The position numbers were made by a program, and so were the translations under genes. Source: Nephromyces sp. MM_2019 (taxonomy: Eukaryota > Apicomplexa > Aconoidasida > Nephromycida). From it: a stretch of DNA of 33,946 nucleotides. The DNA lies in the NCBI GenBank assembly GCA_015657535.1, contig JADHZB010001335.1:1-33946 (forward strand), given 5' to 3'. Shown one piece after another: positions 1 to 14,704 of the stretch; position 1 is the first letter of the stretch, and every line of letters begins with the position of its first letter. The notes beneath the pieces are model-generated. The model was not told where the DNA came from and searched no databases. It saw only the letters and a program-made list of their open reading frames with translations.

Positions 1-386
1 GAGGAGGGTTACGCGGGTGATTGGGAAGAAGAAATAGAATAAAGAGGGACATAACACACACACAACACAACAACACAACACAAGCTAGAAATAGAATCGG
101 CAATAGAAGGCAGAAAAGATGAAAGCCCAGTAAATTGGGATTTTTGCCAATAGAGAAGATACAATATGCAAAAACAGCAAAGAAAAATAAGCTCAAAAGA
201 AAGTCATCAATTTAACACACAATACACACACAAGTATTCCAACATCAAATGAAGCACAGCGCACAACACACACACACTATAAAAGCCACAAAGATACCGC
301 AAAATCACCCAATTAAATATCTACTAGTATCAACTCGTATGCAAGGCAAAATCCTAAGTCTTACTCCAAAAACACTGCACAATTAC
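1..386 (-). other. Intron 6 of the helicase gene (5' part), exon 7 not found
   Basis: On the minus strand this follows the splice donor G|GTAATT at 387/386. It is rich in TG dinucleotides when read in the sense direction. I looked for the expected next helicase block, the short YTFF(T)-type segment after the motif VI region, in all minus frames and did not find it. The remaining C-terminal exon or exons therefore probably lie left of the window. An alternative is that the frame simply runs on for 11 codons to a TAA at 361-363, which would end the protein abruptly after motif VI. Confidence 0.55.
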
Positions 387-3642
<3,256 letters not shown>

Positions 3643-5112
3643 ACTCACCACCTTCGATACTATTCCTCACAATTGACACTGAGTAGAACATCAGATGAAG
3701 GAATCGTATTTATTTCAAAAGAAATTCATACTGAATGTGAGAGCCTACTCAAAATAGCAACAAAATCGCATTGTCTCAACAAGAGAGATGACCATAGTCC
3801 AACAAGGGAAAAATCGTCATCCCATCAAAACCACGGATTTTGAAGAAGATGATGATTGATAAAGATGGTGAAGATGATGCTTATATATATATGCTGTCTG
3901 TTAATATCATCAGTGGAATATACATATATAATGTATCTCTCTGTTAATATCAACAGTGGGATTCATATATATTACATATACCGATCTGGCAATATCAACA
4001 GCAGCTTCAGCTTCACTCTCATTTCGCACGTTTTTTAATAGTATGTCTAGTGGAATTCGTAGCACCATATCTTTCAGGGCAGTAATGAGTCACCCTCCTG
4101 ATATTATTTAACGGCTCATAATCATCTACAATCCCTCTTTCAAGAGTTTGCATCACGTGATTGAGCTTTTACAAAAAAAAGGAGCTTTTCTTCAATGGTG
4201 GCAACATCCCAAAAAAAGTGGGAATGTATGTTTTTCTAGACATTATACTTCAGATTATTCTACATCATCGGTCAAAGGTAGCAACGGCGTTTAAATGATA
4301 CATACGCCCATATCCACAGAAAAAAACCAAACAACTTTGGCAAACTTGAGAGCCCAGAGGTGAATAGATAAAACCAAAAAACACACTCCCGCCTGAAGCA
4401 GTCGTCGTCCTCCTCTTCCAAAAAGCTCACCACCGACAGCGACATGGTATAAAATCAGGGGTGTATAGCAGTGCACCCCTCATTTTAGCGGAGAGAAAAC
4501 CCACATGCGCCGAAGAAAGGTGCTGCCAAAATGAGAAACGCCTCCATCTGTGAAGGCGCTTTCACTTAATGGAAGAGGGTGAGCGCCGAAAAGGTGTGTT
4601 TAATCACCGGCAACTTCACAGAGTAGTATTACACCACTGCTCAGGGGGGTGCTTTCTATGCTCTAACCAGCACCTCTAGTCTCCTCCCTCCCCCCTCATC
4701 GGAAAAGAGGCAACCAAGATGTAAAATATTCGAAAAAAATGGCTGAAATTCAAGTTGCTTCCTCATTAACAAAACCGAGCGATAGGTTATACCAAAATTG
4801 CACCAAGAAAAATTCCATCCAACTAATTCCATCTCTTTTTAGGCATCAGTATAAGCTAAACCAATGCCTTTAACCCACCACAGAATCTCGAGAAAGGAAT
4901 AGAAGGATGGCAAGCAATTCACTATAACTCCGCAAAGTTATCAAATAATTCAGTAACAAAACAGGATATAGCACACAAACCAGATACTACTAGTACAGAA
5001 AAATATGCCAAATACAAGGTAGCAAGTCAAAAATGAGCATTCATCAAGATCAAAACTCACAAAACAGCATCTCTGTCTAGCATCATCTACGCCACCATAC
5101 AAAATGACTTAG
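3643..5112. other. Intergenic stretch upstream of the helicase, unresolved
   Basis: The helicase 5' UTR and promoter should lie at its left end. No long frame is present. A possible plus-strand start, ATG GTG GCA at about 4196 (MVATSQKKWE) followed by a GTATGT donor, could join in phase to a short segment after the pyrimidine-rich TTTTAG near 4490 that is rich in Glu, Lys and Arg. This would make a 5' end for the gene at 5.1 kb, but the link is weak. A small inverted repeat, CGCCT/AGGCG, sits near 4540-4560. Otherwise I see nothing I can support apart from the tandem repeat listed separately. Confidence 0.3.
3897..4010. repeat. Imperfect 43-45 bp tandem repeat, about 2.5 copies
   Basis: The core TCTGTTAATATCAWCAG occurs at 3897 and 3940, with a diverged copy (TCTGGCAATATCAACAG) at 3985, so the spacing is 43 and 45 bp. 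Each core is followed by TATA-rich sequence. The array lies 250 bp upstream of the helicase start codon and could be promoter-associated, but position is the only evidence. Confidence 0.7.
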
Positions 5113-5964
5113 AATCGCCATGCCAGCCTCTTAAAAAAAAAGGCGAAAGTACGACGAAGCGATAATTTTGAAGAGCGCCGCCAACAAAGCAGCAAAACAT
5201 CCAACCAACCGTCAAAAAATACACAAGAGGCGTCACGCGAGGGCCTTGATAGAATCGTTCAGGTACGTCAACGAGTCATTCACAAAGAAATCCAATCCCA
5301 ACAGCAGAAAGCCCCAATCAGAATCTCTGCTTCGCGCAAAAAAAATGGCCCTCCCTCACAGAATCCACGATAGCCGCGAGGCTGCTGTCTTCTCTGATAA
5401 TATCAGATTGCTGGTCAAGCTTCAAAGTACTAAAGATAATATATCAGAAAACACCTTAACAAGCGAAACATAAACTATACAGAATATAATCCTTGAAAAT
5501 TGACCATACACTTTCCGGGGGAGATAATTGTGTACACGGGGATTTAAGAACCCTATATAGCAGGCCGAATAGAACCGTACACACGAATATTCAAGTTCAC
5601 GAACGCGAGGAATGCATGTCTACCGCCTCGTTGCGCTGGAAGCAAAAACTGAGCCCCTTGCAAAAAGCTTCTAACGGGAATGGTCCACTATTTATTGCGT
5701 GATGTTGCAGTAGATCATACTACTCTCGCACGCTCCAAAGAGACCTAAACCGCCAGCAAACAATATAACATGAATAGCCGGTGACTATATGTGACAAAAT
5801 ACAGTAATCAGCGCACAAGAGCTTGATGGGGCGTACGTTCGAAATCTTTAAAATTGTTTCGCTTCGCCCCGTAATCTTTCGTCTAAACTCAACTCCAGCA
5901 GTAGCAGACAGCAATCCGAATCCGAAGCTCAAGACAAGCAAACAAAGCACTCTTTCGAATATAC
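5113..5964 (+). CDS. Unrecognised gene, candidate 5' exons (basic, Gln/Ser-rich)
   Basis: Not a family I recognise. Four candidate exons join in phase: 5113-5426, 5524-5682, 5805-5832 and 5899-5964, with introns of 97, 122 and 66 nt. The first follows acceptor CTTAG. Its first frame (86 codons from 5113, Glu/Arg/Gln/Lys-rich, with DNFEERRQQSS) stops at TAG 5371. A second frame, open through ATG 5345 to TAA 5471, continues in similar style (DSREAAVFSDN), and the two meet at an A8 run (5338-5345). A frameshift or an unseen short intron is therefore required. The last exon is hydrophilic (QQSESEAQDKQTK) and ends at donor GTAAAG. No ATG start is resolved. Composition and phase agreement support coding; the frame change and short exons keep confidence low. 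Confidence 0.35.
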
Positions 5965-6051
5965 GTAAAGCTACACTGTGGTTCGTTTAAAATACCACGA
6001 GTGACGTACAAGTACAAAAGTGGTGTTAGAGGGGCAAATAACAATCAATAG

Positions 6052-6202
6052 GGCGCCTTGCAGAGGGAGCCTTTCGATTTGGAGCTGCATAAGCAAACAT
6101 GCGAGGTCATCGCCGCCCAAATGTGCGAGGAGATTGGTGTGCCATATTGCCGCGTGTGCTACGCATGTATGCGCCTCAAGGAAGCGGGCTCAATCAATCT
6201 CG
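6052..6202 (+). CDS. Candidate internal exon with a Cys-rich CxxCxxC segment
   Basis: An open frame of about 50 codons (6052-6204) follows AATAG and could end at donor G|GTTAGC. It encodes an acidic helix-like part (EPFDLELHKQTCEV) and then CRVCYACMRLKE, a C-x2-C-x2-C cluster that could bind metal. A possible in-phase join from the exon ending at 5964 needs a non-standard GAG acceptor at 6063-6065. The minus strand over 6190-6340 is also open (ending FEKYGLTEID before a TGA), so strand is not proven. I infer it belongs with the plus-strand exons on either side. Confidence 0.3.
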
Positions 6203-6503
6203 GTTAGCCCATACTTTTCAAACATTTTGGTAGAAAAATCTACGCACCCCAAGTGTTTGCACACGGCGCCGCTACGATGCCCGTAGGTAGGTGACATTGC
6301 TGGCTCAGCAGCATTATTCATTTGGTATTCCAGCTGAACAAAAGCTAGCGTGAACTTACACACGTGGTGTTTATAAGGAGAGACAAAGGGAGTTGGTAGT
6401 CCATTAAGGGTATAAGAAAGGGAAGCCACCCACCTTTAAAAGTACAAGTGGATGAACTTGTTAGAAACGCTCACACTCGTTTTTCAGTAAGAAACAGCAG
6501 TAG

Positions 6504-6619
6504 CTTATATTAGAGAGGTAGAACATATGTGAGGGCAATCGAGGTGATCTTATATTAGAGAGGTAGAACATTTTGTGAGGGTACTCACTTTGTTAGCTTA
6601 TCTTAAAGAGGTGGAACAT
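6504..6619. repeat. Three direct copies of a 23 bp element at 45-48 bp spacing
   Basis: CTTATATTAGAGAGGTAGAACAT is found exactly at 6504-6526 and 6549-6571, and a copy with three changes at 6597-6619. The flanking TGTGAGGG is shared by the first two, so the repeated unit is about 45 bp. It sits in what would be an intron or spacer between the exons at 6.1 and 6.8 kb. It shares the CTTATATT core with the repeat at 16.85 kb. Confidence 0.85.
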
Positions 6620-6837
6620 TTATAAAAGCACTTATCCTGTGAGGCAAGCTTTTTTCAAGTATAACTTGCAATGAGTTGTGCGGCTAAAAATACGCCTCGG
6701 CAAAAGCAAAACCTGTTAATATAGAACATCCATTCGGTGTGTACAAAAAGGCAGTAAATAAAGAAAAGTTGAAATGGTACATAAAACGCATTAGAAATTT
6801 GTTATACACGGGATAAACTTTTGATTAAACTGTGCAG

Positions 6838-7092
6838 AGGCAAATGCGATCATGGCATGAATATGCTACTTATTACAGAACTACACCTAAAAGAATGCAC
6901 ATTGAGCCAGAAGAAGTCCACGCAGCAAGAAAGACGACAGAAAAAAGCTCCTTTTTTAATAGACGATTTGAAACAAAAAATTTATTTAACTACAAAGTCT
7001 TAGGGCAGACAGTGAGCCGGAATGACCCGAAACATTATCGTCCTGAAACGATATTTTTCAAACTTTGGGGCCCACACAGCAGGGCTACCTTG
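6838..7092 (+). CDS. Candidate 85-codon exon, unrecognised basic protein
   Basis: This frame is open from an acceptor TGTGCAG at 6837 to a donor TTG|GTATAT at 7092, exactly 85 codons, and continues open to TAG at 7138. The product is rich in Arg, Lys, His, Tyr and Phe (SWHEYATYYRTTPKR near its start, FFKLWGPHSRATL at its end). The mix of residues is that of a folded protein and not of translated AT-rich noise. It has no motif I recognise. It probably belongs to the same gene as the exons at 5.1-6.2 kb and the frame at 7201, but the connecting splices are not settled. An opposite-strand frame at 7035-7358 is hydrophobic and looks like its shadow. Confidence 0.5.
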
Positions 7093-7200
7093 GTATATAT
7101 GCTGTATTGTAGCGCATACCGTACTAAGACAAGAGAGTAGCATTTGTGAAAAAAACCAAGCTTTGCTTCAACGCTTAAATTCTTTCCGCAGTAAGAGTAT

Positions 7201-7362
7201 ATGGCAGCTAATGGGATGCTTACATCTAAACCAGAGGAGGCGCTGGACACAAACCTTGTGAGACAACCACTTGAAAAGCTAAATGCACTTAATTTAGTTA
7301 CTTGGAGAGGAAGAAAGAAAAAAGATATAACAGTGTCCATTGCAAACAATGGAAACACTTAA
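7201..7362 (+). CDS. Small ORF or terminal exon, 53 codons, ending in TAA
   Basis: ATG 7201 to TAA 7360-7362 encodes 53 residues of balanced composition: acidic and Leu-rich in the middle (KPEEALDTNLVRQPLEKLNA) and then a basic patch (TWRGRKKKD). It follows a CCGCAG acceptor at about 7190 whose frame does not match. A second frame from that same acceptor gives a competing short terminal exon that stops at TGA 7260-7262. It could be the last exon of the 5-7 kb gene or a free-standing small protein. No family recognised. Confidence 0.35.
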   Translation: MAANGMLTSKPEEALDTNLVRQPLEKLNALNLVTWRGRKKKDITVSIANNGNT

Positions 7363-9101
7363 AATTTACCATTTCAGCTTTGACACATTAGAAAGGTTGA
7401 CACATAAGCTGACATTGGTTACCCATTTTTTGTTAGTTTTCAACTACAAAAATTTCTTTTATATATTTGCCAGTTGCTTTCTACGAGGCTTTCACTCTGG
7501 CAGATTTTTACTACATGTTTCGCCAGACGAACCCGCAGTACTCCACACTTGACCATTTCTCATAGCTGGTGAGAAACTTCAAATTTCTTTTTGTGCCCGC
7601 GTTACGTGTATTGCAAAACTTTTGCCGCAAGGTAGATGAATTATTACCCTGCTAGCAACTTGAGGCTAGTAGTAATCTGAAGTTTTGATTGTAATAATTT
7701 CTCACGTATCCAGGCGGGAGCTCAGCCACGCTTTTCCAGTGGCATTAATGCGTACATAAACAAACCTGTGAGCGTTTAATTAAAGCATATGATAATCCGA
7801 GGTATGCATGGCCTAACTTAAACCTCGCTTGTCAAGGCTACAATTACGCAACAAGTTCTGCTTTAAGCCTATCCAACTTTTATTCATAAGAACTAAGCCA
7901 AATTCTGCGTAGAGCTACAATATACATTGCGACATACTTACCGAAGTTGTACTATGAAGATGGTTACGGAAGCAATATATATTTTGTAGGGCATCTTCAT
8001 TTTAAAGACATATTAGCATTGTGCAGAGGGGTATCACTGTAAAATAAAGGTGTTACTTTTGTTTTTGCACCTAAAATTTGACCTGCTTACTCACTTTCGC
8101 TTGCCCATTTAGCTACTCCACCATGCCTTCTGAAAAATGAATTTAAGCCCGGCATAGCAATGCAGCAACCACTGTGGTGCATCGGAGCGACTAATGAGTT
8201 GCTTTTTACCGGATCAAGAAATCTGAAACGTTCTTAAGGTGCCTTACAATCTTACCGCTAGGTTACTAGCGACTACTTAAGAAAGTATGTACATTCCTGC
8301 AATTAAAAAACTTTTATGTCTGTGACTGAGGGTTAAATCGTAATATTCACCCTCATAAACCTGTAACGATGTGGACACAATTTCCTCGAAGTTTCTTCGG
8401 GCTTTTTTCCCGAAATATCCTCGAAAATGTTTATTTATATCTAGCAAGAGCAATAGCTCCTGCGCTGCTGCTTTCCCTCAACCTTCAAATGCACAGTGCA
8501 GTGTATCTACATTGCAGTCACATTACTTTTGTTTTTTTAAGATATTTTTCATCCTCTGTAGTGCTGGAAACCACAAAACAAAAAAATTTAACGAATACCT
8601 TCGAAACCATTGATATCAATAACATGAACAGGGAACAGGTACCAGACTTCTTGAAATAGTATTCCGCATTCTCTGTCGTTGATATTTGAATGATAATGCT
8701 AAACCAGATTTTTTGGGTTCTTGCCTATTTGTTACTATCAAATAGTATTGGTGTATCTGCTTTCTTCCGGATTACCATTTTATACGGCACACTAATCTCC
8801 ACTTGTTTAAAACTTGTTATCCCTGGCTAATATTTGTCACAGCTGTACCAGTGGCACGAGGCTTTTCGGTGAACTGGAAATATTACTCTACTCATAGTTT
8901 TGCGCTAATGTCTTAAAATATGTCAACCTGTACAGTTAGCCTCCTCATTGTACGTCTCGCTGCGGTTACCTATCTATTTTAAAATAAGGAATATTTCCGT
9001 ACGCTTTATGCGTTTAACTCCCAAGTGAAGTCGGCAGCTTAAAAAACAGATTTTAACATAAATTACTCACGAATACTTTGCATACCCACTCCCACACGAG
9101 T
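7363..9101. other. Spacer with one modest ORF
   Basis: Mostly AT-rich sequence with dense stops. The only frame of note is at 8369-8659. The right-hand end should carry the 5' UTR and promoter of the gene starting at 9102, as there is an in-frame TAA at 9054-9056. No repeat or RNA gene was seen. Confidence 0.4.
8369..8659 (+). CDS. ORF of 96 codons, uncertain
   Basis: A true ATG opens a frame to TAG 8657-8659. The middle is hydrophobic (ALLLSLNLQ and HITFVFLRYF regions), so at most it would be a small membrane protein. A good donor, CAG|GTACCA, lies near its end at about 8639, so it could be an exon rather than a complete gene. A second overlapping frame of 80 codons is nearly as long, which weakens the case that either is real. 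No family recognised. Confidence 0.25.
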   Translation: MWTQFPRSFFGLFSRNILENVYLYLARAIAPALLLSLNLQMHSAVYLHCSHITFVFLRYFSSSVVLETTKQKNLTNTFETIDINNMNREQVPDFLK

Positions 9102-12100
9102 ATGTTCGATGGAACGCGGTCACTGTCAAGCCATGGGGGCTCTGCAGCTTCCTTGTTACCAAAAAGCAGGAGTCGGCTATATCAGAAGCTCTTTACTATT
9201 GCAATACTGAAATTATATGGGTACTTAATACTCATGAGCTGCGGTACACCAATCTACGAGTCTTACAGATATTCTGCTCTAATTCGAGAATTGGAACAAA
9301 AAATGAGGGACAGCCAAGCTGGTGAGTTTGACCCCTTAGTTGGAGAGTGACACACTCTTGCATGACATTACTAGCATTCCATTTCCTTCACTTTAAGACA
9401 AAAATTCTTGCTCTCAATTATTGTCAGATTTTCATTTCGTTGCTGAATACGGCGGTCTCATCAACCTTCCAGAATCTACCAGTCAGGTAAAGTAATTATT
9501 TAGCAGACATATGTGCAACAAAGGTCTCTACCAAAGCTGCTAGCCTTTGTGGACCAACTGCGTCGGTATACTTCATTGTAACTAAAAATGTTTTTCGCAA
9601 GAAACTAGCTGGTTTTCACTCAATTGACAGCGCATCTCAGGATAAAAGCATCGAATTATGCCCTGCGATGCTAAGATTTGGCAAATTGCGTATTGACGTT
9701 GATTTTTTTAGTTCTGAAATAGTGATAGATTAGTTAATTTGCGACATCTTTATAATTAAGGCTCTGCTTATACTCTTGGTGCTTCCTGGAATATCTGTTT
9801 TGAAGCCACAGCAGCATAGCATCTGATAATCTGGAGAGAAAAAAGTTTCTATTTCTTAGTTTTTTTATAAAAATGCTAGCTGCCTGCAGTTTCACAAGGT
9901 TTATTGTAGGTTATACAACAAATACTAGAAGGCTTCAGCAAGTACCGTTAGTGAAAGTACGTACCAGTGGCTTAACAAAATTTCCCACGTCAATTTATGG
10001 ATTACTGTAATTTTTGTAGACCCTACTTTTTTCTTTTATTTGCTGTTGCATTTATGCGCAGCTTGAAGTCGAAAAAATATACTAGCTACTATAATATTTT
10101 CACTAACTGAAAAAGCTTTTCTATTTTTAGGATGGACACATAATAATCGTAGCTGCGGATCCTCTAATCCTAAGCAACTTCGGTACTAATCCTTGGAAGA
10201 CTACCCTTTATGCTTTCTCTCCGGTAGGGCAACATTATATAAATATACTGAGAATCATGGTTGCAGTATCATGAGTTTTGCTACGCAGTAGTATCACAGA
10301 TGGAATAGATACGCATAAAGTTTTTTTGTTATAACATAGAAGGTGAATATCCGTTACACTCATAAGCCCAGCATCATAAGGTGACGAGTATTACCTTACA
10401 AAATTAACTACATGAGAAACCACATTTGTTGTACAGCAGGTTTATATTCTGTAGATACTTGATATATTTGCATTCCTGCGTGAAAGATGAGTGTCGCCCA
10501 TTGTAATTACAATGATTTTGAAAAAGCGCAATGGCGTAGCTTAAGGTATAGATTCAATAGCAATAAAAAATGTGTTTAAAATAGGATTTCTTTGCACTTG
10601 CGTAGTGCGTCTACAGAAGCTGATAAAACTATTTTGCTGTATTACGATAGCTGTAAATCAAATTAAAGGTGATAATAAGAGGCTGGAAGAGAAAGGCCTC
10701 TTCTGTTTTGCCAGTATGCTTCTTATATTTTTTTGCATGAGGTCTTTAATACTGGAGAAGCATTCAGCGAGGCCAAAATATGTTGCATAAGCTTACTAAC
10801 TGAAGGTGTGTTATATACCGGATGTGAGAGGAACTCAGTACCCTTACGAAATTAAAGGTGAGTAAATTTAACATATTATATATACAAGAATTACTGCGAA
10901 GGAAGCGAAAATATATCCTACTCAGGACCCTTTGCTCACGCTTGTCGACCGCTTTTCAAATTTCCGTTGGATAGGACGTCTTTCTTTAATGTAATAATAC
11001 CCTTGTTAGAGCTAATTTTGCGGTACTTGATGTCATGATAAGATACTTTATAATGAGCTACTGAAATAATTAATTTTATTTTTAAAATATTTTCTATTGG
11101 AAAAGCTAGGAGTTGTGCTTATAAATGCTCGCTTTTTTCATGGAAAGTAAAGTATAATGACTATGATCAAGTCTGCTTGTGTAGCTAACTCGCAATGCTG
11201 AAAATACACGCTATTGTACTCATTCCCGTATTTTTTTTTCCGTATCAAATTAACTAGCATCCCGTACTCCAAGTACTTGCTTGTGCAATCCACGCCAATA
11301 GGCCTAGAAAAAAGTGCATCCTAAAGCATTCCGTAATGTTATGGTTGAACTTCCAAGCATTATGTCTGTGGAATTTGCGACTCTATATGCTGAATATTAG
11401 TTTTATAATTTTTTTTATTAGAATTCACTGCCTTTTTTTTCATAGCTAGAGTCAACTTAAATAAGTTATGAGAATTCCCTTACTTCCTTTGGTCATGTCA
11501 GTTTTTTAATTTATCATTTCTATAGCTTATAAATGGAGTTAGCGAATCCAAACCTACCAGGCTATGTAATCTACGATATGCGCATCTTCCCTATATCGAA
11601 AAAATGAAGATGTGCATGAAGAAGGATGGCAGGCTTAAAGGGAAGATAAAAAGCAAATGGATGGTTACCACACTGTAAGTCTGACTGAAAATATCATACA
11701 ACGGCACACTCGTGCCGCTAAGTTATCTCTGAGCTTTTAGGAAGCATCCCAAAGATAAAGAGGAAAAGCAGCCAGGTAAATTTTTCTACTTTGCTCAGGA
11801 TTTCACAGAAAATGCAGTTGAACAGCAAAATCTAACTGTTTTTGCTAGCTTACAATGAAAGCTGCTTCTCGTCGACTCAACAGGTACCTCCATTTCATGC
11901 AATCCATCTCACTATTCCTTTTTTTTTTAATTTCATCCTAATGGAAGCGTGTGATAAAATTTTTTTACGACCTATCTTCCTGTGTAGCAGTGGCCTGTAG
12001 GAGCCACTCTAAACAACTCTTGAGCTATGAATGATATCAGTGACCTATGTACCTCTTCACAAAATTTTGTGCTTATCGCAGTTGGCGATACATATTTTTA

Positions 12101-14704
12101 AGTCTAGTATTTTCAAGAATAACTGGGGCTGCGCAACTTGCAAAAGCGTCGTTGGTATTTAATGGCTATTTTTCAGCTGGTGAAAATGCTTCATAACTCC
12201 TGCACGCATGGATACAATGATGTTAAACCATGGAAAGTGGTTCGAAATTTTTTTCCATTACCATCATCTTTTTTGCTATACACTTTGTCATAATTTCTAG
12301 TTTTTATTTTTGCTTGATGCTTCGCGATGCTGCTTGCTATGAACTGACGCTTGATTTTTTATTAGGGAGCTATTTCCAAATATATGGTGCTATGATGCAT
12401 AACTGCAAAAAATCGCTGCTTCCATATTATAATTATGACTTGCGAAGATTATATTTTCTGCAGTCTCATACTAGTACTTAAAATAATATTTCTTGCAGTC
12501 TAGGTTATGTTTTTGGAATCTATGGCATTTTATGGGTGTTTCCATGCGTCAAAGGGGCTTTCAAGTTTTATTTCGTTAATATTGCGCTCAATTTGATTTA
12601 TTTCTATAACTTATCCTTTAATTATTTTTGCAAAATATGTTTACTCGAGAACTATGGTGAATAGCTTAGATGTTCATTTTTAGCATGAATTCTGTGTGAG
12701 CGTACTTGTTCAGGCTATTGGTAGAAACATGATCCCGATGATCCTACGAAACTCAGTACAAAAATTACAAAAGAAAGCAGAAAGCATATTTATCAGGTAT
12801 TCTTTTTAATTCCTCCAATGCTTTTTAATTTTTCAGTTTATTAAAAAGTTTTTGCTTTTACTTCAGCTCTAAGAAGGGACAAGACATTATAATACCTTCC
12901 TTAGTAGCCCAAGAAGAAAACCTGGCTCTGTCTGAAGCTAAAAATGGAGAAGTTGTGTTGCTAGAGTAAGAAAAAGATACGAATTAGCAAACTCAATCTT
13001 CAGTGCCAATCGATGTTAATCCGTATGCAATTTTTTTACTTGCTGCCACAATATATTATATACCTTCCGAAATCAAATATGCTTCCGATCAGTTTAGCCG
13101 CCGCTTATCTATGAGCGTCTGACAATTTCTGCTAGATATTTTGTAGCGTTAAGCTTATGAGGAAGCTGTGCTCCGCATAGGTTTTTGGTGTATGAGCAAA
13201 AGCTATTACCGGAGTAACTCTCTTTCCATAGGCTTTGGGCAATAGCTCTTACTGATCAAATGGTTTTTTAGGAAAGCTCCTTCTATATTTGAGCCAAGCG
13301 GAATATTAACAAATGCTTGCACCAATCCATGGAGCAATGTGATTCTAAATACTTCCCGTGGTAAAGGACGTTACACTTTTGAAGGCTGCTAATTCTCTTG
13401 CTTGCCATCACTTCATGTGAATACCACAAAATATTTTCACCATTAGTATTTGCGTCCTTTTTTTGTGGTCTCAGTCGTGTGTCTATAGCCATCTTGTAAA
13501 ATGGCAAAATTACTATGATTTCATTATTAGCATGACCTTGTAAATGCAATTTGGCATTTTTTTTTAAGATAAATTTATTACAACTTTCATCGCTTTTGGG
13601 GTTTTACCATGCTTTTAAACTTATCCACTTTTAGAGAGGCTGTTTGCAAGTTTTTTTTTCCTTTTTTGCATACCTACTTCGGTTCACGCAGCTAACAGTT
13701 TTGTAACTTTTTTTTTTCCCGGGTATATTTACTTGGAGATTAAGGCTTACTAGGATGATTATCGGCGGTATCGCAAAACTTTTGCATATGCGCCCTCATG
13801 AATAGCATTAAGTTTTTTTGCATATTCTATACACAAAATTAGAACATCGCTTAGAAGCGCCATTTACGATTTCATACACTGCAAAGAGAGCTTGGAGGTT
13901 TTTGTTTCATAGACTAAAGTAGACTGGTACTACATTATTATTAAAAAGTCAAATCTTCCCACAATGCCACTAGCTTCTTGAGAAAAACGATCTTGCTAAG
14001 AGAAGGCAGTACTGCCCTTTTTTAATTTTTCTATTGCTTTATCAAGCAGTAACTTTTTTATTCCATTTTAGTATTATCTCGATTAGCTATTGTTTTTTTA
14101 TTTTGCAAAAATATATAGTTCTTACCATCAAATTGATTTCTCGTGTGTAGTAGTCTTGCTGCAGATAATTTTATTTTAAATTTACGGCAAGTTCCTTTCA
14201 GGTACTTCTTGGAACTGCTGTCAAGACAGCCGTAATTTTTAAAGAATGTACATTTTAAAAGTGCTTACCTCTTACCTGCGAGCAAAATTTATCATATTTA
14301 AGAAAATAAGCTTTGTATAGCATTTTAATTAACTCTAGCATCAATTCACCAGTTTTTTTATTTTATGTGACACCACACATAGACCCAAAGAAACAAAACA
14401 GCCCTATAAACCTCCTAATGCACTCACTGCAAGCATTATCACTTGGTTCTTAGGCTCCCTGAAGAAGCCGAATATATTAGTGAACAACGGAATAAACTTT
14501 AGTCCAGGACGTCGTATCATCGTAAGTTAATGAGCAACGCTGCATTAACCAACACTGTGTCTGTAATATAAAAAACTTGTGATGCGTTCCTACACGTGGT
14601 GCTTTCGAGACTTGAGCACAACCAGATTTATATGCAAGGGTTATAATGATTTGCGGTTACTGCAGGTGCTAGACTTCGGAGTCTCAAAGTTATCTTGGTT
14701 TTAA
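9102..14704 (+). CDS. Unrecognised 375-residue type II membrane protein (13-exon model)
   Basis: Exons: 9102-9321, 9428-9486, 10131-10223, 10806-10857, 10926-10990, 11526-11674, 11741-11775, 11849-11883, 12177-12236, 12714-12796, 12867-12965, 14383-14521 and 14666-14704. They total 1128 nt with all phases consistent; most borders are CAG or TAG acceptors and GTRAG-like donors. ATG 9102 has an in-frame TAA upstream. Residues 1-30 are polar and basic, residues about 31-52 form a membrane anchor (LFTIAILKLYGYLILMSCG), and the rest would be outside the cytosol with six to seven Cys. A Lys-rich stretch (KMKMCMKKDGRLKGK) lies mid-protein and a weak second hydrophobic segment (ALTASIITWFLGSL) near the C-terminus. 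The fourth exon uses an AAG acceptor and is the weakest. Several introns are only 66-73 nt. I know no family that fits. Confidence 0.6.

Noticed and set aside
4290..4700. Possible structured RNA (short inverted repeats, higher G+C)
   Set aside because: The stems are only about 5 bp, and I see no tRNA, snRNA or rRNA signature such as a T-loop or Sm site.
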